Part shown: in pieces, positions 7,760-15,593 of the stretch
Layout of the letters: every line of letters begins with the position of its first letter
Numbering within the stretch: the stretch's first letter is position 1
Assembly (NCBI GenBank): GCA_964551195.1
Contig: CAZKBI010000011.1
Span: forward strand, 1-39,539
Origin: CAYZPB01 sp964551195
GTDB lineage: Bacteria > Bacillota > Bacilli > Tepidibacillales > Tepidibacillaceae
Direction: 5' to 3'
DNA: 39,539 nt
Made by a program: the position numbers and the translations under genes
The notes under the pieces: model-generated
Seen by the model: only the letters and a program-made list of their open reading frames with translations
What the model was told of the DNA's origin: nothing
Databases searched by the model: none

Positions 7760-8770
7760 GTGAATGAGTCGGAACGAATCGATTATTTAACGGAAAAACT
7801 TAAAATAATCCAGAGCCGCGAGGTCTTTTCTTTTTCCATTGATGCGGTTCTCTTAGCCAATTTTGCTAAGCCGCGGAAGCACGGCCGAATTGTCGATCTC
7901 TGTAGTGGTAACGGTGTAATTCCCTTATTACTCACTAAGTGGACCAAGGCTCATATCTATGGGGTGGAGCTGCAAGAACGTCTAGCATCTATGGCAGAAC
8001 GTAGTGTAGCACTTAATGAATTAGAAGAACAAATTACGATTGTTACAGCAGATTTAAAGGATGCACCGGCACTTCTGGGGAAGGGCGAATTCGATTTAGT
8101 CACTGTAAATCCGCCCTATTTACCGCTAACTGGAAATGAGCAGAATTTGAATCGCCATTACGCAATTGCGCGGCATGAGCTGAAAACGAATCTAGCGGAG
8201 GTCCTTGCGGTTTGTTCGCAACTCCTAAAAGTGGGAGGACGCTTAGTAATGGTGCACCGGGCTTCTCGTTTAGCCGATATCTTGGTCGAGCTGCGCGCTG
8301 AGCGACTAGAGCCGAAACGGATACGTTTTGTGCAGCCGAATGCGAAAAAAAAAGCGACTATGGTCTTAGTTGAGGCGATTAAAAATGGTGGAAAAGAGTT
8401 ACATGTGCTGCCACCACTAATTGTTTACGAGTCGCCGGGAATTTATAGTGAGGAAATAATGCAGATTTATTTCGGCGACGATCAGGAGCTGGGTGACGAT
8501 GAACTGCATTATGTTTATATTTTGAAATGTCGGGATGGCAGTTACTACACAGGTTATACGAACAATCTTGATGAGCGCATTAGCAAGCATCAAGCAGGCA
8601 AGGCTGCCAAATATACGCGCGGGCGGCTGCCGGTCGAACTAATCTATTATGAGGAGTTAGTAGGTAAGTCAGCTGCAATGAAACGTGAAGTTGCGATTAA
8701 GCGTTTTACGCGCGCAGAGAAGGAAAAACTGGTTAGGGGGTTAGGCAATGAAAATACAGAAAAGTTATAA
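7760..8770 (+). CDS. tRNA1(Val) A37 N6-methyltransferase (TrmN6/YabB) fused to a GIY-YIG domain (YazA)
   Basis: One 336-aa reading frame joins two proteins that are adjacent separate genes (yabB, yazA) in B. subtilis. Residues 1 to about 240 are a Rossmann methyltransferase: DLCSGNGVIPLL (SAM motif I, from about residue 46) and the NPPY catalytic motif (117-120) for adenine N6-methylation, expected on A37 of tRNA1(Val). Residues about 250-325 are a GIY-YIG domain of the UPF0213/YazA type (HYVYILKCRDGSYYTGYTNN), whose role is unknown. There is no in-frame start codon at the junction, so separate translation is unlikely. GTG 7760 is the most likely start (GGTGG five bases upstream); GTG 7751 or TTG 7745 are alternatives. 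It overlaps rsmI by 23 bp. Confidence 0.92.
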   Translation: MNESERIDYLTEKLKIIQSREVFSFSIDAVLLANFAKPRKHGRIVDLCSGNGVIPLLLTKWTKAHIYGVELQERLASMAERSVALNELEEQITIVTADLKDAPALLGKGEFDLVTVNPPYLPLTGNEQNLNRHYAIARHELKTNLAEVLAVCSQLLKVGGRLVMVHRASRLADILVELRAERLEPKRIRFVQPNAKKKATMVLVEAIKNGGKELHVLPPLIVYESPGIYSEEIMQIYFGDDQELGDDELHYVYILKCRDGSYYTGYTNNLDERISKHQAGKAAKYTRGRLPVELIYYEELVGKSAAMKREVAIKRFTRAEKEKLVRGLGNENTEKL

Positions 8771-9632
8771 GGGAAGGAGCGGTGGCACGCTCTATTTAGT
8801 TGCGACACCGATTGGCAACCTTAGTGACATAACGCTGCGTGCAATTGATGTGCTGCGCACTGTAGATATTATTGCCTGTGAAGATACACGCCAGACAATC
8901 AAGCTACTTAATCATTATGAAATATCAAAGCCCTTAATCAGTTATTATCAACATAATCTGTTAAGGAGCGGTGAGCGACTCTTGGCAGAGCTATTAGCTG
9001 GCAAAAGCATCGCTCTAGTTAGCGATGCGGGAACTCCAGCAATATCCGATCCTGGCTACGAGCTAGTGGTTGACGCTTTAGTTGCTGACATAGCAGTCGT
9101 ACCAATTCCCGGGGCGAATGCAGCAATCAATGGTCTGATCGCTTCTGGTCTAGCGACTGATCGTTTTGTTTTTGTTGGGTTCTTGCCACGTGAAAAAAAG
9201 AAGCTAACAGAGGAGTTAAGAGCTTTACAAAGCTACCCTGATACATTGATTTTCTATGAAGCGCCACATCGGATTAGGCGCACGATAACGACGATGCTGG
9301 AAATATTAGGTGACCGAGAGGCTACGCTAGTGCGTGAATTAAGTAAACTGCATGAGGAATTCTTGCGCGGGGGCCTATCAGAAATATCAGAACATTTGAA
9401 GGATCATGAACCTAAGGGAGAGATAATGTTAGTCGTTGCCGGAGCTGATCAGGAGACCCTCGCCGCAATTGATGCCGCTACTCTTGAGAGCGCCTGGTGG
9501 CATGAGCTGGACTTGAGGGAGCATGTTGAACACTATGTATTAATGGGGCTAAGCTCGAAGGATGCGATTAGGCAGGTTGCTACTGAACGAGGATTGCCGA
9601 AGAATCAGGTATATAACGCTTATCACAATTAA
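8748..9632 (+). CDS. rsmI: 16S rRNA 2'-O-ribose C1402 methyltransferase RsmI
   Basis: Methylates the ribose of C1402 in the 16S decoding centre, using SAM. The 294-aa protein (YabC) has the tetrapyrrole-methylase-like fold: LYLVATPIGNLSDITLRA near the start, EDTRQT, the SAM-site VSDAGTPAISDPG near residue 90, PGANAAI, and FYEAPHR near residue 168. The ATG lies inside the end of the preceding fusion gene and has AGGGGGTTAGG just upstream, indicating coupled translation. No terminator is evident in the 89-bp convergent gap to abrB. Confidence 0.96.
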   Translation: MKIQKSYKGRSGGTLYLVATPIGNLSDITLRAIDVLRTVDIIACEDTRQTIKLLNHYEISKPLISYYQHNLLRSGERLLAELLAGKSIALVSDAGTPAISDPGYELVVDALVADIAVVPIPGANAAINGLIASGLATDRFVFVGFLPREKKKLTEELRALQSYPDTLIFYEAPHRIRRTITTMLEILGDREATLVRELSKLHEEFLRGGLSEISEHLKDHEPKGEIMLVVAGADQETLAAIDAATLESAWWHELDLREHVEHYVLMGLSSKDAIRQVATERGLPKNQVYNAYHN

Positions 9633-9721
9633 ATTTATTGTACAAAAAAGCTCCATCGGTTACGCGAATTAAATCGCAATTAACAAATGAAGCCCAATTA
9701 GTTTGAAATAAATCGTTGTTG

Positions 9722-9967
9722 CTAGATTTTTGGAAGGATCTCAATGCAATCTCTGCATATAATCTTATCCTTGTAGTAGGTAGTGTTTTCCGCATTACCA
9801 CAGAAGATACAAGCAGGTTGATACTTTTTAAGAATGATGCGTTCACTGTCAACATAAATCTCTAGTGCATCTTTCTCGCCAATATCAAGCGTTCTTCTAA
9901 GTTCGATGGGAATAACGATTCTACCTAATTCATCGACCCTGCGTACAATACCAGTTGATTTCAGCAT
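9722..9967 (-). CDS. abrB: AbrB-family transition-state regulator with C-terminal CxxC pair
   Basis: DNA-binding repressor of stationary-phase and post-exponential genes in Bacilli. The 81-aa protein opens with MLKSTGIVRRVDELGR and VIPIELRRTL, an almost textbook SpoVT/AbrB swapped-hairpin barrel. In place of the B. subtilis C-terminal multimerisation domain it has CIFC and CRDC, a likely zinc knuckle, as seen in clostridial AbrB proteins. The ATG has AGGAGGA six bases upstream. It is the only minus-strand gene here. Autoregulation is typical of the family and is inferred, not seen. Confidence 0.93.
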   Translation of the reverse strand: MLKSTGIVRRVDELGRIVIPIELRRTLDIGEKDALEIYVDSERIILKKYQPACIFCGNAENTTYYKDKIICRDCIEILPKI

Positions 9968-10036
9968 TACTAGTTCCTCCTTTTTACGTCCTAAGTCGTC
10001 TACAAACAACAAATAACGACACATGTCTGTGCACAC

Positions 10037-10065
10037 ATAATACCAAACATACCATATTTAGTCAA
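10037..10065 (-). promoter_or_regulatory. SigA-type promoter of abrB
   Basis: Read on the minus strand: TTGACT (10065-10060), 17-nt spacer, TATTAT (10042-10037). The leader to the ATG is about 65 nt. It lies in a 240-bp AT-rich divergent region shared with metS. I see no riboswitch or T-box there. Confidence 0.7.
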
Positions 10066-10148
10066 TAAATAAGGGGGTATTACAAGTAGTCAAACTTTAT
10101 TTTAAGCGAAAAATTTATACATAATTAATAGCTGGTCAGATAAATCAA

Positions 10149-10176
10149 TTGAGATTTCTGCCTAGTAATATATAAT
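10149..10176 (+). promoter_or_regulatory. SigA-type promoter of metS operon
   Basis: TTGAGA (10149-10154), 16-nt spacer, TATAAT (10171-10176). The leader is only about 25 nt, too short for a T-box or SAM riboswitch. Confidence 0.6.
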
Positions 10177-10207
10177 TAAAGCATTAATAGAAAAAGGGGT
10201 TAAGCAA

Positions 10208-11815
10208 ATGAGCGAGCAAGAAACCTATTATATTACCACACCAATTTATTATCCGAGCAATAAATTGCATATCGGAAATGCATATACAACAATTGCAGCT
10301 GATGTGATGGCTCGTTACAAAAGAATCCGCGGCTATGATGTCTACTATCTAACTGGCACGGATGAACATGGGCAGAAACTACAGACGCGCGCAGCGGAGG
10401 AAGGATTAGAACCCAAGGAGTTCATCGATCCAATTGTTGACTGGATTAAGGACCTCTGGCAACGACTGGACATCTCCTGTGATGACTTTATCCGAACCAC
10501 AGATGAGGAGCACGTTAAGCGGGTTCAGAAGATTTTTGAGCAGCTCCAAGAGAATGGAGATATTTACTTTGATTATTATGAAGGTTACTATTGCGAGCCT
10601 GATGAGTCACTATGGACAAAACGCCAGGTAGAAAATGAGGGTGGCGAATTAATTTGCCCGGACTGCGGTCGTGGTGTTGAGCTAATTAAGGAAGAGAGCT
10701 ATTTCTTCCGCTTATCGAAATACCAAGACCGCTTACTTAAGCATATTGAGGAGCATCCTGAATTTATTCAACCAGAATCGCGTAAAAACGAGATGGTAAA
10801 TAACTTCCTTAAACCAGGACTTGATGATCTGTCTGTTTCGCGTAGCACCTTTGACTGGGGCATTCCGATTAAGAGTGATCCCGAGCACGTTATTTACGTT
10901 TGGATTGATGCACTTTCTAACTATATAACAGCGCTTGGTTATGGCGCCGATACGGAAGAGGAGAAGGGAAAATTCTATCGCTATTGGCCAGCAGATGTTC
11001 ACCTGATTGGTAAGGATATACTGCGCTTTCACACAATTTATTGGCCGATCATACTAATGGCTTTAGATTTACCACTACCCAAGCAAGTGTTTGGACACGG
11101 TTGGCTGCTAATGCCTGATGGCAAAATGTCTAAATCAAAGGGCAATGTAATTGACCCGAAATTCTTGATTGAGCGCTATGGCAGCGATAGCATCCGCTAC
11201 TTTTTGTTGCGGGAAATACCTTTTGGAAGTGATGGGATTTTTACGCCAGAGGTATTCATTCAACGGCTAAATGTCGATTTAGCAAATGATCTGGGCAACC
11301 TTGTTAGCCGGACAACGGCGATGATTGAGAAGTATTTCGAAGGCGTGCTACCGACGCCAGGCGAGGCGACTGAACTTGATAGGGAGCTAACGACATTGGC
11401 ACTTGACACGAGATGTAAGGTCGAAGAGATGCTAGACCAGATGATTTTCAACCAGGCACTAACAAGCATCTGGCAGCTGGTTAGCCGTTTAAATAAGTAC
11501 ATTGATGAGACGACACCATGGGTTCTGGCGCGTGACGAAAAAGACCGCGAACGTTTGGGGACCGTACTTTATAATTTAGCTGAGGGAATTCGTTTCGTTT
11601 CAATTCTGATCCAACCTTTCATGACTAAGACACCAGCTAAAATATGGGACCAATTTGGTCTTGATGAGACAGAGAATAGTTGGGGGCAGCTTGTAGAGTG
11701 GGGAGTAAGTAAAGCAGGAAATGTTGTGGCGAAAAAGGATGCCCTATTCCCGCGCTTAGATATAGAGTCGGAAATTGCAACTATTGACGAGTCCACTGTT
11801 GGAAAGTCAGAGTAA
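10208..11815 (+). CDS. metS: Methionine-tRNA ligase, short form
   Basis: Class I synthetase that charges tRNA-Met. The 535-aa protein has the HIGH-like HIGNAY motif (21-26), KMSKS (306-310), the WIDALSNYI core and an anticodon-binding helical domain. The zinc knuckle reads C129-x2-D132 and C150-x2-C153; one expected Cys is Asp. It ends right after the LFPRLDIE segment, so it lacks the C-terminal OB-fold tRNA-binding domain of the ~660-aa B. subtilis enzyme. RBS AGGGGT seven bases upstream of the ATG. It is first in an operon with tatD, rnmV and rsmA. Confidence 0.96.
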   Translation: MSEQETYYITTPIYYPSNKLHIGNAYTTIAADVMARYKRIRGYDVYYLTGTDEHGQKLQTRAAEEGLEPKEFIDPIVDWIKDLWQRLDISCDDFIRTTDEEHVKRVQKIFEQLQENGDIYFDYYEGYYCEPDESLWTKRQVENEGGELICPDCGRGVELIKEESYFFRLSKYQDRLLKHIEEHPEFIQPESRKNEMVNNFLKPGLDDLSVSRSTFDWGIPIKSDPEHVIYVWIDALSNYITALGYGADTEEEKGKFYRYWPADVHLIGKDILRFHTIYWPIILMALDLPLPKQVFGHGWLLMPDGKMSKSKGNVIDPKFLIERYGSDSIRYFLLREIPFGSDGIFTPEVFIQRLNVDLANDLGNLVSRTTAMIEKYFEGVLPTPGEATELDRELTTLALDTRCKVEEMLDQMIFNQALTSIWQLVSRLNKYIDETTPWVLARDEKDRERLGTVLYNLAEGIRFVSILIQPFMTKTPAKIWDQFGLDETENSWGQLVEWGVSKAGNVVAKKDALFPRLDIESEIATIDESTVGKSE

Positions 11816-11832
11816 TTAAGGAGAATAGATTA

Positions 11833-12615
11833 ATGCTAATTGATACACATGCACACTTAGACGATCGAGCCTTCGATACGGATCGCGAGCAGGTAATTGA
11901 GCGCGCTCGCGAAGCTGGTTTAGTAGCGATTATTAATGTCGGCTATGATTACCGAACAATTAAATCGACGCTGGAGCTGGCGGACAAACATGATTTTATT
12001 TTTGCTGTGATTGGCTGGCATCCGAATGAAGCTAACCGCATTGAGGAGAAGCATTATGGCTGGATCGAAGAGCTGGTACTTAGCAATCAGAAAGTTGTTG
12101 GGATTGGGGAAATTGGCTTAGATTATTATCATGATCGAACAGCGAAGGAAGTACAACAAGAAGTTTTTCGCCGCCAGATACAACTGGCCAAAAGAGTTAA
12201 GCTACCAATCATCATTCATAATCGGGATGCACATAAAGATGTATTAGATATACTAATCGAAGAAGAGGCTTCAGCAGTGGGTGGCATCATGCATTCTTTT
12301 TCTGGTAGTTTAGAATCAGCACGAGAGTTAATTAAGCTGGGTTTTGATATCTCTTTCAGCGGCCCTATAACTTTTAGGAATGCCAGAATACCTAAGCATG
12401 TAGCAGCTAATATTCCATTGGAAAATATGTTAATCGAGACGGATTGTCCATATTTAACTCCGGAACCATTCCGTGGTAAACGTAATGAGCCTTCCTATGT
12501 CAACTACGTAGCTGAAGAGATTGCACGTCTGCGTGGGCTTGATGTGTCTGAAGTTAAAAGGGTAACAACAAATAACGCTTTGCGGAGATTCAATCTTGCG
12601 TTTAGCGACGAATAG
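11833..12615 (+). CDS. tatD: TatD-family metal-dependent deoxyribonuclease
   Basis: TIM-barrel metal hydrolase (YabD/YcfH group) with DNase activity in studied members; its physiological role is DNA quality control or repair. The 260-aa protein has the metal ligands in order: H6 and H8 in IDTHAHLDD, the Glu in GIGEIGLDYY, the His of PIIIHNRDA, the His of MHSFSG and the Asp of ETDCPYLTPEP. ATG start with AAGGAG nine bases upstream. It sits in the conserved metS-tatD-rnmV-rsmA order. Confidence 0.95.
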   Translation: MLIDTHAHLDDRAFDTDREQVIERAREAGLVAIINVGYDYRTIKSTLELADKHDFIFAVIGWHPNEANRIEEKHYGWIEELVLSNQKVVGIGEIGLDYYHDRTAKEVQQEVFRRQIQLAKRVKLPIIIHNRDAHKDVLDILIEEEASAVGGIMHSFSGSLESARELIKLGFDISFSGPITFRNARIPKHVAANIPLENMLIETDCPYLTPEPFRGKRNEPSYVNYVAEEIARLRGLDVSEVKRVTTNNALRRFNLAFSDE

Positions 12616-12626
12616 AGTTGAGTAAG

Positions 12627-13208
12627 ATGCCGGCTGATGAGCTAGTAATCAAGGAGATTATAGTTGTTGAGGGGCGTGACGATACAGCTGCGGTTAAGCG
12701 GGCTGTCCGCGGCGAGACGATTGAGACGCGCGGATCAGCTTTAAGTGAAGAGACGATTGAGATTATACGTCAGGCGCAAGCGCTGCGTGGGGTGATTGTT
12801 TTTACAGATCCGGATTATGCCGGTGAAAAGCTGCGAAAACAGATCAGCAGTGAAGTACCTGGCGTTAAGCATGCCTTTGTTACGCAAGCAGCAGCTAAAG
12901 GTAAAAGCGATATCGGCGTAGAGAATGCCTCCGTTGAGACGATTAGAAAGGCGCTAACTGCTGCAAAAGCGGAATGGATTGAAGAATCAGATGAGATAAT
13001 TTCCTGGGAAATGCTCGTAGACGCTGGGTTAATTGGTGTGAGTAATTCTCGCGCGAAAAGAGAGTTGCTCTGTAATCGTTTGGGAATCGGCTACTGTAAC
13101 GGCAAACAATTATATAAAAGGCTACTCATATTCCAGATTAGCGAGGAAAGTTTTCAAAGTGCACTAAAGGAGACTGAAGAGACATGGAGGATGAGACATC
13201 GAACATGA
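12627..13208 (+). CDS. rnmV: Ribonuclease M5
   Basis: Toprim-fold nuclease that trims 5S rRNA precursor, aided by ribosomal protein L18, in low-GC Gram-positives. The 193-aa product has EIIVVEGRDDTAAVKRA (acidic Toprim Glu), GVIVFTDPDYAGEKLRK (DxD) and GIGVENAS in the N-terminal domain, with the family C-terminal domain ending in GNGKQLYKRL-like sequence. Start is uncertain: ATG 12627 is chosen, and TTG 12618 three codons earlier is possible; neither has a strong RBS. The end overlaps rsmA by 25 bp. Confidence 0.93.
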   Translation: MPADELVIKEIIVVEGRDDTAAVKRAVRGETIETRGSALSEETIEIIRQAQALRGVIVFTDPDYAGEKLRKQISSEVPGVKHAFVTQAAAKGKSDIGVENASVETIRKALTAAKAEWIEESDEIISWEMLVDAGLIGVSNSRAKRELLCNRLGIGYCNGKQLYKRLLIFQISEESFQSALKETEETWRMRHRT

Positions 13209-14077
13209 AGGAAGAAATATCAAATATCAGTAAAACACAGCAGCTGCTCAAAAGCAGTGATTTAAAGCCGCGTAAAAGTCTTGGACAGAACTTCCTAGTC
13301 GACTCCAACATCCTAGACAAAATAGTGAAGGTAGCAGACATCGACCGCGAGACTGGCGTTATCGAGATTGGACCAGGATTAGGAGCTCTCACAGAAAAAC
13401 TTGTAGAGCGTGCAGGACGAGTAGTGGCGATTGAAATTGATCGTGAGCTGATTGCGCTTTTGGAAAGGGAATTAGGGGGAGAAGAAAGACTAGTGATTTT
13501 CAATCAAGATATTCTGCAGATTTCACTAGGACGAATTATTGAGCAGGAGCTCAGCCAATTCAAGAAGATTAAGGTGGTTGCTAACCTACCCTATTATATT
13601 ACTAGTCCAATTATCATTAAACTGCTTAATGAAGATCTACAACTTGATTCAGTGACAATTATGGTTCAGAAAGAGGTTGCCGAACGTCTAAGCGCAGCCC
13701 CTGGCTGTAAGGAGTATGGTAGTTTGACGGTCTATGTTAACTATTATGCTAAGGTCGAAATTGCTTTTCCGGTATCACGGCACGTTTTCTTACCGATGCC
13801 ACAGGTTGATTCGGCTGTTATTCAGCTTTTTCCACCTACCAAAAGAGCTGTTGAACCCGATAGCGAAGAAACTTTCTTTAGAATCCTACGTGCTGGATTT
13901 AAGCATCGCCGCAAGACCTTGTATAATAATTTACAAATGGAGTTGGGCGGGGTTACGACTAGGGAAGAAATTGAGCAAGCCTTGGACGAAGCAGGAATTG
14001 ATGGCCGTCGACGGGCTGAGACACTTAGTCTGACTGAATTTATTATTTTATCTAATGAAATTAATAAAATTATATAG
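13184..14077 (+). CDS. rsmA: 16S rRNA dimethyladenosine transferase (KsgA)
   Basis: Dimethylates A1518 and A1519 in helix 45 of 16S rRNA late in 30S assembly, using SAM. The 297-aa protein has RKSLGQNFLVD, motif I IEIGPGLGALTEKL, EIDRELI and the catalytic NLPYYITSP, then a C-terminal helical domain. The start inside rnmV has AAAGGAG 11 bases upstream; a later ATG at 13205 is possible, since the first ~20 residues are a variable polar extension. It ends the metS operon, before the veg promoter. Confidence 0.96.
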   Translation: MEDETSNMKEEISNISKTQQLLKSSDLKPRKSLGQNFLVDSNILDKIVKVADIDRETGVIEIGPGLGALTEKLVERAGRVVAIEIDRELIALLERELGGEERLVIFNQDILQISLGRIIEQELSQFKKIKVVANLPYYITSPIIIKLLNEDLQLDSVTIMVQKEVAERLSAAPGCKEYGSLTVYVNYYAKVEIAFPVSRHVFLPMPQVDSAVIQLFPPTKRAVEPDSEETFFRILRAGFKHRRKTLYNNLQMELGGVTTREEIEQALDEAGIDGRRRAETLSLTEFIILSNEINKII

Positions 14078-14103
14078 AGTTTTAAATAATTTATAGAAAA
14101 TTG

Positions 14104-14132
14104 TTGACAGTCGCGTCAAGGATTGCTAATAT
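14104..14132 (+). promoter_or_regulatory. Strong SigA-type promoter of veg
   Basis: Perfect TTGACA (14104-14109), 17-nt spacer, TAATAT (14127-14132). A second candidate, TTGACA (14144-14149), 17 nt, TAGATT (14167-14172), lies just downstream and could be a tandem promoter. The veg promoter of B. subtilis is known for its strength and sits in the same place. Confidence 0.7.
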
Positions 14133-14197
14133 TATAGTTTTATTTGACAAAAGCCTCTATTTATGATAGATTTAGACACTATAGGGAGGTAGGATAT

Positions 14198-14476
14198 ATG
14201 GAGCCAAAGGATTCATTAGGGGCAATTAAGGATAACTTAGATCGTTTCATTGGCGAGAAGATAGTACTTAAGGCAAACGCTGGCCGCAAAAGGATCATTG
14301 AGCGCATAGGTGTACTAGAAGAGACATATCCTTCAGTTTTTATCATCAAGTTAGATGAAGAAAATCATGCTTTTGAAAGAGTCTCATATAGTTATGCTGA
14401 TATTCTTACTTCAACCGTTGAGGTAACGGTTTATACGGCCGATGAGGAAGTTTTAATAGGCAATAGTATTTCGTAA
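14198..14476 (+). CDS. veg: Veg protein (biofilm-associated regulator)
   Basis: Small cytosolic protein abundant in vegetative B. subtilis, reported to stimulate biofilm matrix genes through SinR; the mechanism is not settled. The 92-aa product matches the family along its length: GEKIVLKANAGRKRIIER, LEETYPSVFIIKLDEE and FERVSYSYADILT. The ATG has AGGGAGGT seven bases upstream; a TTG at 14144 lies in the promoter region. It is a single-gene unit with its own promoter and terminator. Confidence 0.95.
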   Translation: MEPKDSLGAIKDNLDRFIGEKIVLKANAGRKRIIERIGVLEETYPSVFIIKLDEENHAFERVSYSYADILTSTVEVTVYTADEEVLIGNSIS

Positions 14477-14505
14477 AATAGAACTATTATAGTTCTATTT
14501 TTTTT
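14477..14505 (+). terminator. Intrinsic terminator after veg
   Basis: AATAGAACTA (14477-14486) pairs perfectly with TAGTTCTATT (14490-14499) around a TTA loop, and T continues to 14505. A-rich bases upstream could make it work weakly in reverse. Confidence 0.9.
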
Positions 14506-14584
14506 GTTTCCCAAAACAGTCTATTAATGGTAATATATAGGCAAGAGAAAGTTGGTAGATGATAGATTGAAGCAGGTGGAATAA

Positions 14585-15439
14585 GTGAAAATCTGGGAGA
14601 AGGCTCCTGCGAAGATTAATTTAACGCTTGATGTAATAAATAAGCGTGATGATGGGTTCCATGAGGTAGAGATGATAATGACAATGATTGACTTGGTCGA
14701 TCGCATCTCGCTTGAGGAACGTGAAGATGGTAAGGTTGTAATAGAGACAACGTCATCAATTATTCCCACAGATGAGCGCAATATAGTCTATAAGGCAGCT
14801 AAGCTTTTGATGGCTGAGTTCGAAATAAATAAGGGTATACATATATTTTTAGAAAAAAAGATTCCAACTTCCGCGGGCCTTGGCGGTGGCAGCAGTGATG
14901 CTGCGGCAACCCTTCGTGGAGTGAATAAGCTCTGGAACTTAAATTTAACAAAAGAACAGCTAGAGAATTACGGCGCGCAAATCGGCTCAGACGTTCCTTT
15001 CTGTGTTGGCGGCGGAACAGCTATAGCGCGTGGGCGGGGGGAGTTGCTGGAGCAGCTCGAACCAATGCCGGCAGGGTGGATACTTTTGGCTAAGCCAGCT
15101 GTAAGTGTTTCAACAAAGGTGATTTATAATTCGCTAGATCACCGTAACATAAATAAACACCCAGAAACTAAGCAGATGATTGAGGCAATTAGGTCTAAAG
15201 ACCTGAGTGCAATTTCGTATCTTCTTTATAACGTACTCCAACCTGTAACCTTTGATTTATATCCAGAAGTGCGGATATTAGCACAGCAGATGCAGGAGTA
15301 TGGGGTTGGCAATTTGGTAATGTCAGGTAGTGGGCCAACGCTTTATACCTTAAGTAACAGAGAATCGTCTTTAAACAAAGCTTACAATGCTTTACGTGGT
15401 TTCTGTGAGGATGTTTATGTTACAAGGTTATTGAGATAG
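14585..15439 (+). CDS. ispE: 4-diphosphocytidyl-2-C-methyl-D-erythritol kinase
   Basis: GHMP kinase of the MEP pathway; it phosphorylates CDP-ME on the way to isopentenyl diphosphate. The 284-aa protein has KAPAKINLTLDV-like N-terminus, the GHMP ATP loop PTSAGLGGGSSDAA, SDVPFCV and the C-terminal MSGSGPTLY motif. GTG start with AGGTGG six bases upstream. It shows that this organism makes isoprenoids by the MEP route. purR and yabJ, which separate ispE and spoVG in B. subtilis, are absent. The 154-bp gap to spoVG holds no gene. Confidence 0.96.
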   Translation: MKIWEKAPAKINLTLDVINKRDDGFHEVEMIMTMIDLVDRISLEEREDGKVVIETTSSIIPTDERNIVYKAAKLLMAEFEINKGIHIFLEKKIPTSAGLGGGSSDAAATLRGVNKLWNLNLTKEQLENYGAQIGSDVPFCVGGGTAIARGRGELLEQLEPMPAGWILLAKPAVSVSTKVIYNSLDHRNINKHPETKQMIEAIRSKDLSAISYLLYNVLQPVTFDLYPEVRILAQQMQEYGVGNLVMSGSGPTLYTLSNRESSLNKAYNALRGFCEDVYVTRLLR

Positions 15440-15593
15440 TTAAAGAAAGTTGCTGATAAGAACAGTTTTAAGAAAATTTCAAGTTAAGATAAAGGAAAGC
15501 AAGGAACGGCGTAGAAAGTAATAAAAGTAGAGTTAATACTGGATAGAATTACAAACGCAAGCAAGTATTTTACAGAAAAGGTGGTGATATCTA

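Noticed and set aside
9968..10207. Search for a T-box or SAM riboswitch ahead of metS
   Set aside because: The metS leader from the predicted start is only about 25 nt, and no T-box or S-box core is visible.
15440..15593. Possible SigH promoter for spoVG (AGGAAA near 15493 with GAAAGT near 15514) and a SigA-like TAGAAT at 15544
   Set aside because: Spacing and -10 match are poor for SigH, and the SigA-like -10 has no usable -35. No promoter is called; the gap otherwise shows nothing I can support.
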